Assembly (NCBI RefSeq): GCF_014836875.1
Contig: NZ_JACSQC010000002.1
Coordinates: forward strand, 202,834 to 266,833
Direction: 5' to 3'
Length of the DNA: 64,000 nt
DNA from: Arthrobacter pullicola
GTDB taxonomy: Bacteria; Actinomycetota; Actinomycetes; Actinomycetales; Micrococcaceae
The translations under genes and the position numbers were made by a program. The notes below the pieces were generated by a model. The model saw nothing but the letters and a program-made list of their open reading frames with translations. It searched no databases and was not told where the DNA came from. Below, piece by piece: positions 45,306 through 53,502 of this stretch. The stretch's first letter is position 1. Every line of letters starts with the position of its first letter.

Positions 45306-46060
45306 CAGACTGCCACGCTCTTGGGTACTTCTGCCGTGTGGAAGGAACCGGCGGGGTGGTCGCAGTGGTCACAGTCGCGCAGCACCGGGTCGTGACCGAA
45401 CGCGGTGGTGCTGTTCTCGTGCAGGTGCCGGACGGCGGGACCGGCGTCGCGGGTGAAGGCACCGCTGGTCGGCAGGTCCAGCACCACGGCATCCACCTCG
45501 GCTGCCGGGTTCTTCCGCTTCTTCTCGAGGCTGCCGCGGACCAGCAGCACGATCCCGTATCCCAGCAGGCCGACTGCAGCCCACTGTGCGATCTCGCCGC
45601 GGTCGCTGTTGCCCAGGCCGTTGGCCACGAAGCCGACGTACGGAACCGCGTAGGACAGCTTTCCGCGGATCTGCGCTTCCATCACCGGGAACTGGTCGGC
45701 AACGGCATTGTTGTCGCCCTGGGTAGTGAAGGTACGCTCGCCGTTCTGCCCGGCGGCGATGCCGGTGATCCGGTGGGTGATGACTGCCGGCTTGCCGGAT
45801 TCAATCTGGAAGGTGATGACGTCGCCGATCCGCAGCGCGTCGGCAGGTGTCGGCTTGACGACCAGGAAGGTGCCCGGCGCATAGCTCGGAGCCATGGAGC
45901 TGGTCAGCACGGTGTAGGTCTGCGAACCGGTTACCAGCGGGACGATGATCAGCACCAGGGCGGCCAGGGCGGCCACGCTCATGGCGACAAGGCTGATTGC
46001 GGTGCCGGCCAGCTTCAGTACCCGAACGGCCGGTGAGGCGGTGCTGTGTCCAGTTGACAT
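45305..46060 (-). CDS. sipW: Signal peptidase I, SipW/ER type
   Basis: 251 residues from an ATG at 46060 (MSTGHSTASPAVRVL) preceded by TAGGAAAAA. N-terminal helix (about 20-42). Serine nucleophile in VLTSSMAPSYAPG, GDVITFQI, then the histidine general base in VITHRITG, which marks the SipW/ER class instead of the Ser-Lys class, and TTQGDNN. A second helix lies near residues 165-185. The C-terminal tail (about 190-251) is cytoplasmic and unusually rich in His/Asp (HDPVLRDCDHCDHPAG), a possible metal-binding patch. It lies 8 nt after a SipW-type substrate gene and should process both upstream proteins. Confidence 0.9.
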   Translation of the reverse strand: MSTGHSTASPAVRVLKLAGTAISLVAMSVAALAALVLIIVPLVTGSQTYTVLTSSMAPSYAPGTFLVVKPTPADALRIGDVITFQIESGKPAVITHRITGIAAGQNGERTFTTQGDNNAVADQFPVMEAQIRGKLSYAVPYVGFVANGLGNSDRGEIAQWAAVGLLGYGIVLLVRGSLEKKRKNPAAEVDAVVLDLPTSGAFTRDAGPAVRHLHENSTTAFGHDPVLRDCDHCDHPAGSFHTAEVPKSVAV

Positions 46061-46068
46061 GGTTTTTC

Positions 46069-46623
46069 CTAACCTACTTGTGCGGCGGAGAGCGGGACGG
46101 TGATGGTGGAAACCTGTCCCTGGATGTTCGCCGATTCGGCGAGGGTGACTTGGAAGCAGATGATTCCGGAGCCGCCCTTGGGGATGTCTACGGTCTGTGC
46201 CTGGGAACCGGTGAACAGTGCGGCGTTGCAGGCACCCAGATCGGTGCCGGCCACGGCCCGGTGCTGGATTGTCCACAGCTCCGGGAAGGAGGACACCTGT
46301 GCTGCACCTGCGGAGGCGTTGATGGTAAAGCTGCCGCCGGCGTCGGAGTTGTTGGTGAGCAGTACACCCGTGTACGAGGCGGAACCTGCATTGACGGTGC
46401 CAACGTTCAGCGCCAGCGTTCCCTGGCTGCCGTCTGCCTGGGTCATCAGCACCGGGCCGGTGCCGTTATCCATCACGACGTCGAAGCTGGCTGCCTGAAT
46501 GGTCCCGGCTTCCACCGTGGTTCCTGCGTTCCACAGTGCGTAGCTGGCCTGGGCCGTCATGAGTCCGAGCACCAGCGCAGCCAGGACCAGGCCTGCCGCT
46601 TTCAGTACTCGAAGGCAATTCAT
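46069..46623 (-). CDS. SipW-dependent (TasA/CalY-like) exported protein 2
   Basis: 184 residues from an ATG at 46623, with GGAG nine nt upstream; the ATG three codons earlier is too close. SipW-type signal: basic, hydrophobic helix (AGLVLAALVLGLMTAQASYALW), then WNAGTTVEAGTIQAASFDV. The rest is beta-rich (GTLALNVGTVNAGSASYTGVLLTNN), with two cysteines (ACNA; GIICFQV). It resembles TasA/CalY-family fibre subunits in size and layout. It is the second of two substrates preceding sipW. Confidence 0.82.
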   Translation of the reverse strand: MNCLRVLKAAGLVLAALVLGLMTAQASYALWNAGTTVEAGTIQAASFDVVMDNGTGPVLMTQADGSQGTLALNVGTVNAGSASYTGVLLTNNSDAGGSFTINASAGAAQVSSFPELWTIQHRAVAGTDLGACNAALFTGSQAQTVDIPKGGSGIICFQVTLAESANIQGQVSTITVPLSAAQVG

Positions 46624-46719
46624 GAGCTGCATCTCCAGGGAACAGGCTGTGCGCGGAGCGTGCGCGGAGCGTGCGCGCCGCGCACAGCCAGGGGTCGGAA
46701 CAAGTGGCGGGGTGCCGGA

Positions 46720-47241
46720 TTACTTCGGAGCGACCTGGTCCAGGGTGTAGCGCAGGGCCGTGAAGTCGGCGGTGTTCTGGGCGTCGTCGCGGTTCACGGT
46801 GGCCACGTTGAAGGCGAACGTGGTGGTGGCCGTTACCGACTTGTCAGCCGGGATGTCCGAGGGGACCAGGCTCTCCGCGTCGAGCACAACGCCCTCGGAG
46901 TTCTCGAGCACGACTTTGGAGACATCCGCGTTGGCGAAGTTGTTGTCCGCACCGTCGAGGCTGAGCTTGGCTTCCATGAGATCGCCCACCAAGGTGACGT
47001 CCAGTTCCTGGGTGTAGGTCAGGACATCGCCCGGAACCACCTTGTAGCTGGCGGGATCAACCGGTGTGCCGGCGGCGTTCGTCCAGGCACCTTCGCCTGC
47101 AACCAGGTTCAGGTCACCGGCGACGATGGTGCCGGCTTTGACTACCTGGCTCTGGTTCCACACGGCCAGGGTTCCGCCGCCGCCTAGCAGCAGTGCCACG
47201 CCTACGCCGGTTGCCAGTGCGCCTTTTGCCATCTTGTTCAT
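46720..47241 (-). CDS. SipW-dependent exported protein 1 (alternate-type signal peptide)
   Basis: 173 residues from an ATG at 47241 (MNKMAKGALATGVGVALLL) with AAGGGGAA upstream. The signal ends GGTLAVWNQSQVVKAGTIVAGDL, the classic SipW-type motif in which A-V-W is followed by a T/V-AGTI sequence. The mature part is an Ig-like beta domain (LTYTQELDVTLVGDLMEAKLSLDG ...) without cysteines. First gene of the operon; probably the major subunit of a TasA/camelysin-like fibre. Ending about 97 nt before the next gene, it may be made in excess over the downstream proteins. Confidence 0.85.
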   Translation of the reverse strand: MNKMAKGALATGVGVALLLGGGGTLAVWNQSQVVKAGTIVAGDLNLVAGEGAWTNAAGTPVDPASYKVVPGDVLTYTQELDVTLVGDLMEAKLSLDGADNNFANADVSKVVLENSEGVVLDAESLVPSDIPADKSVTATTTFAFNVATVNRDDAQNTADFTALRYTLDQVAPK

Positions 47242-47533
47242 TGTGTTCCCCTTGTTCCTGGTGAGACCTATCGGCACCGGGTTTTCCCCTGCCGCTGGAA
47301 CTACTCTCCATCCCGCAACTCAAGAAACCGGGCAGTCTTGGCACAGGGTTCGGAAAACATTCGGGCAAGGCTCAAGGCGTCCGCAAGACGCCCTCAACAT
47401 CTGCGCAATCCGAGTCGCTAAGCACCCTGATACCGCTTCTGGTGGCTGTGTCACCAACACGTGATTTGTTTACCGCGAAGGCCGTTTCGGGGCATGATGA
47501 CATAACCCACTTTTATGCTTAAGGAGTACGGAC

Positions 47534-48931
47534 GTGAGCACCACTTCCAACACAACGGCCAGGTCTTACCGGGTAGTGAATCCCGCTACCGGTGAACAGG
47601 GCGAGGAATTCCCCACGGCCACCGACGCCCAGATCCAGGAAGCCCTGGCGGGATCGCAGGCCGCGTTCGAGTCCTGGCGTGAAGTTCCCATCGAGGAACG
47701 GAGCCGGATCGTGGCCCGGGTCGGCGAGCTTTTCACCGAACGTGTCGAGGAACTGGCCGCCATCATTACCGAAGAGATGGGCAAGCCGCTGGCCGAGTCC
47801 AAGGGCGAAGCCGAGTTCTGCACGGATATTTTCAGTTACTTCGCCACTGAAGGTCCCGGGCTGGCAGCGGACCAGGAGATCAAGGCAATTGGCGGCGGCC
47901 GTGCCATGATCCAGAAGCTCCCGGTCGGGCCGCTGCTGGGCATCATGCCGTGGAACTTCCCCTACTACCAGGTGGCCCGGTTCGCTGCGCCCAACCTGAT
48001 GCTGGGCAACACCATCATCCTCAAGCACGCCGAATCCTGCCCGAAGTCCGCGCTGGCGATCCAGAAAATCATGGACGACGCCGGTGTACCGGCAGGCGTC
48101 TACACCAACGTCTTCGCCAACTACGACCAGATCGCGGACATCATCGCTGATCCGCGTGTCCAGGGCGTCTCGCTCACCGGCTCCGAGCGTGCCGGTGCGA
48201 TCATCGGCGAACTGGCCGGCAAGAACCTGAAGAAGGTTGTCCTGGAACTGGGCGGATCCGACCCCTACGTGGTGCTCGACACCGAGGACGTCAAGGCATC
48301 CGCAGGCCAGGCCTGGGCTACCCGGATCGAAAACACCGGGCAGGCCTGCAACTCCAATAAGCGGATGATCGTCATGGAAGACATCTATGACGAGTTCGTG
48401 GCGGAGCTGACTCACCTGGCCAAGGACCTGGTGCCCGGCAACCCGGCTGAGGGAGCCGAAGGCACCTACACCCCGCTCTCCTCCCGGGCCGCAGCCGAAG
48501 GGCTGGCCGAGCAGGTCCAGGATGCCGTCAATAAGGGCGCCACCCTGCACGCCGGCGGCACCCTGCAGGACGGCCCCGGAGCCTACTTCGCGCCGGCAGT
48601 ACTCACGGGCGTAACCCCCCAGATGCGCGCCTACCGGGAGGAACTGTTCGGTCCGGTGGCGGTGGTTTACAAGGTCTCCAGCGACGAGGAAGCCATCAAG
48701 CTCGCCAATGACAGCGATTACGGCCTCGGCGGCGCCGTCTTCTCCACGGACGAGGAGCGCGCACGCCGCGCCGCCGCCCAGCTGGAAGTCGGCATGGCCA
48801 ATGTCAACGGCGTCGGCGAAGGTGCCGACATCCCGTTCGGCGGCGTTAAGCGCTCGGGCTACGGCCGGGAACTTGGCCCGCTGGGCATGGACGAGTTCGT
48901 CAACAAGCGGCTCTTCTACATCGCAGACTAG
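47534..48931 (+). CDS. NAD(P)-dependent succinate-semialdehyde dehydrogenase-like ALDH
   Basis: 465 residues from a GTG at 47534, with AAGGAG upstream. Aldehyde dehydrogenase fold: MPWNFPYYQVARFAAPNLMLGNT, catalytic Glu in LELGGSDPYVVL, catalytic Cys in NTGQACNSNKR, and EELFGPVAVVYK. Overall closest in feel to GabD/Sad-type succinate-semialdehyde dehydrogenases of the short (~460 aa) class. Aldehyde specificity is not provable from sequence. No gabT lies beside it. A strong terminator follows. Confidence 0.88.
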   Translation: MSTTSNTTARSYRVVNPATGEQGEEFPTATDAQIQEALAGSQAAFESWREVPIEERSRIVARVGELFTERVEELAAIITEEMGKPLAESKGEAEFCTDIFSYFATEGPGLAADQEIKAIGGGRAMIQKLPVGPLLGIMPWNFPYYQVARFAAPNLMLGNTIILKHAESCPKSALAIQKIMDDAGVPAGVYTNVFANYDQIADIIADPRVQGVSLTGSERAGAIIGELAGKNLKKVVLELGGSDPYVVLDTEDVKASAGQAWATRIENTGQACNSNKRMIVMEDIYDEFVAELTHLAKDLVPGNPAEGAEGTYTPLSSRAAAEGLAEQVQDAVNKGATLHAGGTLQDGPGAYFAPAVLTGVTPQMRAYREELFGPVAVVYKVSSDEEAIKLANDSDYGLGGAVFSTDEERARRAAAQLEVGMANVNGVGEGADIPFGGVKRSGYGRELGPLGMDEFVNKRLFYIAD

Positions 48932-48958
48932 TTCCGGACAGCCGTTTAGCGGCTGCTG

Positions 48959-49000
48959 AGGACGACGCCGGTACCTTCCCAGGTGCCGGCGTCGTCCTTT
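48959..49000 (+). terminator. Intrinsic terminator after the aldehyde dehydrogenase gene
   Basis: AGGACGACGCCGGTACCT, loop TCCC, AGGTGCCGGCGTCGTCCT (one mismatch), then TTT. A smaller CAGCCG/CGGCTG hairpin sits just before it. Confidence 0.88.
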
Positions 49001-49224
49001 AACTCCTTTGTCCGGCTGACCGGCAAAATTTCCGCGATCTTGAGCCTGCGGGGGGAGAGTTCCTGAGCTTGCCCTGCCACAGTTGGCAGCATTGACTCAC
49101 CCGAATCCTCCACAAAAGGATTGCTGCCCATCAGGAGGACCCCCATGTCTCCCCACCCGAGATTCGTGCCGGCAGGCTGCGCCATCCGCGCCTGCGGCGC
49201 TGCTCCCGCTCCGCCTATTCCGGC

Positions 49225-49599
49225 ATGATCGCCGTGACAGAACGCCCAACTTCCCAAACTCTGGTCTCCACCCGGGTGCTGCGCGAGCTCAGCGAGCAGA
49301 TGGGCCCGGAGATCTGCCATCAGTTCGTTGGAAACTACATCGAGATGTGGGATGGACGGTTTTCCCGGCTCGTGGCGGCAGTGGACACCTCGGATTTCCC
49401 CGACGCCATGGACGTGGTGCTGAGCATCAAGATTTCCAGCGAAATGGCCGGGGCCCAGCGGCTCGCCGGTTTGGCCACGCGTGCGCAGGAGATGGTCCGG
49501 AGCGCCGACCGGTGCGGCCTCGCTTCATTGATCGAGCCGATTCAGCAGTGCGGCGACGACACCGTGCGGCACCTCAGCCAGACGTATCCTGCCCGCTGA
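49225..49599 (+). CDS. HPt-domain-like protein lacking the phospho-accepting histidine
   Basis: 124 residues from an ATG at 49225 (GTG at 49234 is an alternative). It is all helical, with the HPt layout: LVSTRVLRELSEQMGPEICHQFVGNYI, MWDGRFSRLVAAVDTSDF, then the signature helix DVVLSIKISSEMAGAQRLAG, where canonical HPt proteins have A-H-x-L-K-G-x-S. At the His position this protein has Leu (VLSIK), so phosphotransfer by the usual residue is impossible. It faces a divergent response regulator/kinase pair. A binding-only or antagonist role is inferred; assignment is by eye. Confidence 0.72.
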   Translation: MIAVTERPTSQTLVSTRVLRELSEQMGPEICHQFVGNYIEMWDGRFSRLVAAVDTSDFPDAMDVVLSIKISSEMAGAQRLAGLATRAQEMVRSADRCGLASLIEPIQQCGDDTVRHLSQTYPAR

Positions 49600-49679
49600 C
49601 GCAGCCCGGAACTGCAAGCCGGAGTTACCAGGCAGCAGATTTACCGGGTTTACCGGGCCGGACCCTACTGGGCGGGACT

Positions 49680-50468
49680 CTACTGGGCGGGAGCGAGCCG
49701 GTAACCGACGCCGCGGACTGTTTCCAGCCAGCGCGGAGAGCGCGAGTCGTCGCCAAGCTTGCGCCTGACATTCCCGACGTGGACTTCGATCGTGCGTTCG
49801 TCCGACTCGCTGATGTAGGACCCGGTGTCATAGTCCTCCCCGCGCAGGCGGCGGACCAGGTCGGTTTTGCTCCGGACGCGGCGGCCACTTTCCAGCAGCG
49901 CGTGAAGCAGTTCAAATTCCGTGCGTGTGAGGTCCACGTCGCGGCCGGAGAGCTGCGTTGTCCGCGTTCCGGCGTCGAGCATCAGGCCGTTGTGCTGAAA
50001 GACACCCACGTCAGACCCGTGCAGGGGGACTTCGGGAACGGGCGCCGGCGGGACTTCGGCGGCCGGCACCGCAGCGGGCGCAGGGACCGCCTCGTCCTTG
50101 CGCGGGCGGCGCATCATTGCCGAGATGCGGGCGCGGAGCTCACGTGGCCGGAAGGGCTTGGTGATGTAGTCGTCCGCGCCGGCTTCCAGGCCCATCAGGG
50201 TGTCCAGCTCTTCGGCACGCGCCGTGAGCATCACGATGTAGGCGTCGCTGAACAGCCGCAGCTGCCGGATGACTTCGAATCCGTCGATATCCGGCAGTCC
50301 GAGGTCCAGGGTGACGACGGCGGGATTGTGACTGCGCACGGCCTCCACGCCTTCGGAGCCGGTGGGGCTTGCATGTACTTCAAAACCGGACTGCTGGAGT
50401 ACTGCGTGCAGAAGATCGCGAATGTCTTTGTCGTCTTCGATAATGACGGCTACGCGCTGTGTTTCCAT
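49680..50468 (-). CDS. OmpR/PhoB-family response regulator
   Basis: 262 residues. Receiver domain: acidic pair in VIIEDDKDIRDLL, phospho-acceptor Asp in VVTLDLGLPDIDGF, and TKPFRPREL with the conserved Lys. A long Ala/Pro/Val-rich linker (about residues 122-150; usually 10-20) is followed by a winged-helix domain ending in RTIEVHVGNVRRKLGDD and TVRGVGYRL. Divergently transcribed from the histidine kinase at 50592 across 123 nt, so the pair are probably cognate partners. The 12-nt end CTACTGGGCGGGA is duplicated just past the stop. Confidence 0.92.
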   Translation of the reverse strand: METQRVAVIIEDDKDIRDLLHAVLQQSGFEVHASPTGSEGVEAVRSHNPAVVTLDLGLPDIDGFEVIRQLRLFSDAYIVMLTARAEELDTLMGLEAGADDYITKPFRPRELRARISAMMRRPRKDEAVPAPAAVPAAEVPPAPVPEVPLHGSDVGVFQHNGLMLDAGTRTTQLSGRDVDLTRTEFELLHALLESGRRVRSKTDLVRRLRGEDYDTGSYISESDERTIEVHVGNVRRKLGDDSRSPRWLETVRGVGYRLAPAQ

Positions 50469-50591
50469 ACTTTTTGTGGTTTTCCTGTCCTGCGAGACCT
50501 GCTGTACCCGCTCCCCTTATTCGGCATCCTACAGGCTTGGCAGATAAACTGCGGACTCCATTCACTCACAAAATGCGAGGTTGCCGCCCCC

Positions 50592-52283
50592 ATGTCCAGA
50601 TTTAAGGACGCGACCCTGTCCTCGCTGGGAAAGCGCAGGGACTTCTATTTGTTTGCCCTGCGCGACCGGGTAGCCCTGAGCCAGTCCCCTCTTGTGCTCG
50701 CCGTTGTTCTTTTGCTGCCGGTCGTTTATGTGGTTAGGCCGGCAGCATATTCAAATCCTGAGTTCCTGACCGGCCTGGGAATGATCGCTGGTTTGTCGGT
50801 ACTGTCCGTGGCAGTGCCCTGGGGCCGCTGTTTCCGCTGGGCGTATCTGCTCATTCCAATCCTCGATTTTGGTGCTGTTGCCCTGCTTTACCGCGGCGTG
50901 CCCGATGTTCCGGGCGTCGCTGCGCTGGCCGTCTTTCCCGTCCTCTGGCTGGCCTGGTCAGCGTTCGCGCCACGGCTGGCAGCGCTGGCGGCTTTTGCCG
51001 GTGCCCTGCTGGTCGCCTGGGCTCCCCTGATAGGCGGCAATCCGTCGCCCGCGGATCTCCTGAGCCCCGCACTGGTGCCGCTGGTAATGCTTCTTGTCTA
51101 CCTGGCCGCTGCCATCACCGTCCAGGACGCAGCTGGCCACCAGCAGGAACTTCAGGAGAAGGACCTGGAGCTCAAACGCAGCCTGCAGGACAGCCGGCGC
51201 CGCGCACAGCTCCTCGACGCCGTCCAGGACACCATCGACGTCGGCGTTGTGGTCCTGGCCAGGGACGGCCACATCATGCTGATGAACAACCGGCAGCTGG
51301 CCACCCATCAACTCTCTGTGCCTCCGGACAGTGACGGCGAGGATGAAGCCGACATGCTGCTCTTCGATCAGGACGGCTCCACTCCCCTTCCCGCTGCGGA
51401 CCGCCCGATGGCCAGGGCCCTGCGCCGCGAAGCGTTCTCAGGCAGCCTCATGTGGGTGGGCCGCGGCGCGGAACAGCGTGCCATGGCAGTTTCCGCCAGC
51501 CCGCTGAATGATGAGAACGGGGAGTTCAACGGCTCGGTCATAGCGTTCAGCGACGTCACTGACATGCTCCGGGCGCTCCGGGCAAAGGAGGACTTCGTCG
51601 CGAGTGTCTCCCACGAGCTGCGCACTCCGCTGACCTCGATCATCGGTTACCTCGACCTCGTCGTGTCCGACGCCGAAGAGGAGGGCCTCTCCGCATCTCT
51701 GCAGGCCTCCCTGTCAGTGGCGCTGCGCAATGCTGAGCGGCTGCTGGTTTTGGTCGCCGACCTGCTGACGACGGCGTCGGATTCCATCCATCTGGAAGCC
51801 AGGGAACTGTCCCTGCGGGACCTGGTGCGGTCAGCTGCGGACTCTGCCCAGCCCCGGGCCAAAGCAGCGGGTATCAGGCTGGTGGTCGATGCCCCCTCCG
51901 ACGTCCGCGGGGTCTTCGACTCAATGCGCGTCCAGCAGGTCCTGGACAACTTGGTCTCCAACGCGATCAAGTACTCCCCGGATGGGGGAACCGTCACCCT
52001 CCGAGTGGTGGGACGCGGGGCGTCCGTGCTGCTGGAGGTGGAGGACGAAGGCATGGGAATGACTGAAGCTGAGCAGGGTGAGGTCTATAAACGGTTCTTC
52101 CGTGCCGCTGCCGTGAAGAAAGCGGGAATACCCGGCGTCGGACTGGGCCTCGGCATCACCAAGGACATTGTCGATGCCCACGGCGGAAACATCAGCCTGA
52201 CGTCGCAGTTGGGTGCCGGAACGACGTTCCGCGTTGAGCTCCCTTGTGCGGCCATCCCCGCCGGAGACGTTCCGGCAGGGTAA
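50592..52283 (+). CDS. Sensor histidine kinase with MASE-like membrane domain and PAS
   Basis: 563 residues from an ATG at 50592. Six or so membrane helices occupy residues about 30-180, then a coiled linker (QQELQEKDLELKRSLQDSR), a PAS-like domain (DTIDVGVVVLARDGHIMLMN, to SVIAFSDVT), HisKA with the phospho-acceptor in VSHELRTPLTSIIGYL near residue 339, and HATPase (DNLVSNAIKYSPDGG, DEGMGM, GVGLGLGITK). No periplasmic sensor loop is obvious, so the ligand may be sensed in the membrane or by PAS. The longer frame from 49083 would run through other genes and is rejected. Confidence 0.92.
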   Translation: MSRFKDATLSSLGKRRDFYLFALRDRVALSQSPLVLAVVLLLPVVYVVRPAAYSNPEFLTGLGMIAGLSVLSVAVPWGRCFRWAYLLIPILDFGAVALLYRGVPDVPGVAALAVFPVLWLAWSAFAPRLAALAAFAGALLVAWAPLIGGNPSPADLLSPALVPLVMLLVYLAAAITVQDAAGHQQELQEKDLELKRSLQDSRRRAQLLDAVQDTIDVGVVVLARDGHIMLMNNRQLATHQLSVPPDSDGEDEADMLLFDQDGSTPLPAADRPMARALRREAFSGSLMWVGRGAEQRAMAVSASPLNDENGEFNGSVIAFSDVTDMLRALRAKEDFVASVSHELRTPLTSIIGYLDLVVSDAEEEGLSASLQASLSVALRNAERLLVLVADLLTTASDSIHLEARELSLRDLVRSAADSAQPRAKAAGIRLVVDAPSDVRGVFDSMRVQQVLDNLVSNAIKYSPDGGTVTLRVVGRGASVLLEVEDEGMGMTEAEQGEVYKRFFRAAAVKKAGIPGVGLGLGITKDIVDAHGGNISLTSQLGAGTTFRVELPCAAIPAGDVPAG

Positions 52284-52365
52284 TCTCACGGGCAGTGCAT
52301 ACGGCGGTGCCGGACTCTGCTGTAATTCGCTTCGCTTTGTCCAGAACTGAACTGAAACCGAGGTG

Positions 52366-52941
52366 ATGACCATCAACCCGCCCTTCCGCATTTTGACCGT
52401 GTGCACAGGCAACATCTGCCGCTCGCCCATGGCTGAGCGCCTGCTCCAAGCAGGATTGGATTCGCTGGCTCCGGGTGAGTTTGAGGTTGCCAGCGCCGGA
52501 ACGGGAGCCCTGGCAGGCTCGGCCATCGAACCCCATGTGGCTGGGTTCATCAACGTGTTTGGCGGCGTTTCCACCGGTTTCATCTCCCGGCAGCTCACCC
52601 CGGAACTACTGCAGGGCCAGGATCTGGTCCTGGCCCTGACCCGTGGACACCGCAGCAGAATCCTGGAGATGTCCCCCGGGCTGCTGCACCGGACTTTTAC
52701 CCTGCGCGAGCTGGCCCGTTTGCTTCCCGGGGTTGATGCTGAGCCGCAGGCACCAGCTGCCGAACGCTGGAAAAGTGCCATACCGCTTGCCCTGCGGCGG
52801 CGGTCAGCTCATCCTGCCGGCCCGGGCGAGGACGATGTGGTGGACCCATACCGCCGCTCAGATGAGATCTACCAGCAGATGGTCAGGGAAATCAGCCCAG
52901 CCGTTGAGGCCATTCTGGGCTGGGAGAGGCAGTACCGTTGA
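52366..52941 (+). CDS. Low-molecular-weight protein-tyrosine phosphatase
   Basis: 191 residues from an ATG at 52366 (a GTG directly before it is equally possible). P-loop CTGNICRS (Cys 13, Arg 19) at the N-terminus and the general-acid loop DPYRRSDEIY near residue 163. It dephosphorylates tyrosines of BY-kinases. The Wzz/BY-kinase at 62.7 kb, 10 kb downstream, is a natural partner. It is slightly longer than usual LMW-PTPs because of an insert around LPGVDAEPQAPAAERW. Confidence 0.92.
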   Translation: MTINPPFRILTVCTGNICRSPMAERLLQAGLDSLAPGEFEVASAGTGALAGSAIEPHVAGFINVFGGVSTGFISRQLTPELLQGQDLVLALTRGHRSRILEMSPGLLHRTFTLRELARLLPGVDAEPQAPAAERWKSAIPLALRRRSAHPAGPGEDDVVDPYRRSDEIYQQMVREISPAVEAILGWERQYR

Positions 52942-53035
52942 ACAGGCGGACAGGACGGGGCCGCAGTCCCGTGACGCGCTCACGCTCCGACCCGCTGCCA
53001 GGGCATCACCCGGCTCCCTGCCGGGCTGCCCGAAC

Positions 53036-53500
53036 CTACTGCGCTGCCTGAACAGCCTCTTCCAGGGCCACCCACGCGAGCATCGCGCATTTGACCCGGG
53101 CCGGATAGCGGGCAACACCGGAGAAGGCCGCGGCGTCGCCGAGGACCTCCTCATCCGCCTCGACCGTCCCGCGGGAGCGCATCACCTCGCGGAAGTTCTC
53201 CACCAGGCCCAGCACCTCCTCCTTCGGCAGCCCGGCGGCCAGATCGGACAAAACCGAGGCTGATGCCATTGAAATGGAACAGCCCTGCCCCTCCCAGCTG
53301 ATCCCGCCAATCGTGGCGCCTGCTGCTGCGGAACCGTCCAACGATGCCCGCAACCTGATCTCATCCCCGCAAGTGGGGTTCAGCTGATGGGATTCCCCCG
53401 TCAGTGCGCCTTCCGGGGCGTCCGCCAACCCCTCACCGTGCCGGGTCTTGGCATGTTCCAGAATGATCTGCTGGTACAGCTGTTCAAGATCCGAGCTCAT
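53036..53500 (-). CDS. sufU: Fe-S cluster assembly sulfur-transfer protein SufU
   Basis: 154 residues. Accepts sulfur from the cysteine desulfurase. Zinc/active-site ligands: Cys44 and Asp46 (LNPTCGDEIRL), Cys74 (GQGCSIS) and Cys138 (RVKCAMLAW). Encoded 2 nt after sufS on the same strand, so the pair are coexpressed. The SufBCD scaffold is not in this window. Confidence 0.95.
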   Translation of the reverse strand: MSSDLEQLYQQIILEHAKTRHGEGLADAPEGALTGESHQLNPTCGDEIRLRASLDGSAAAGATIGGISWEGQGCSISMASASVLSDLAAGLPKEEVLGLVENFREVMRSRGTVEADEEVLGDAAAFSGVARYPARVKCAMLAWVALEEAVQAAQ

Positions 53501-53502
53501 GT

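Noticed and set aside
46061-46276. N-terminal extension of the SipW peptidase by 72 residues
   Set aside because: It overlaps the preceding substrate gene in another frame and lacks any conserved sequence; the ATG at 46060 has a ribosome site.
49083-50591. Extension of the histidine-kinase frame upstream to 49083
   Set aside because: It would overlap the HPt-like and response-regulator genes entirely and has no membrane or domain similarity; the ATG at 50592 fits better.
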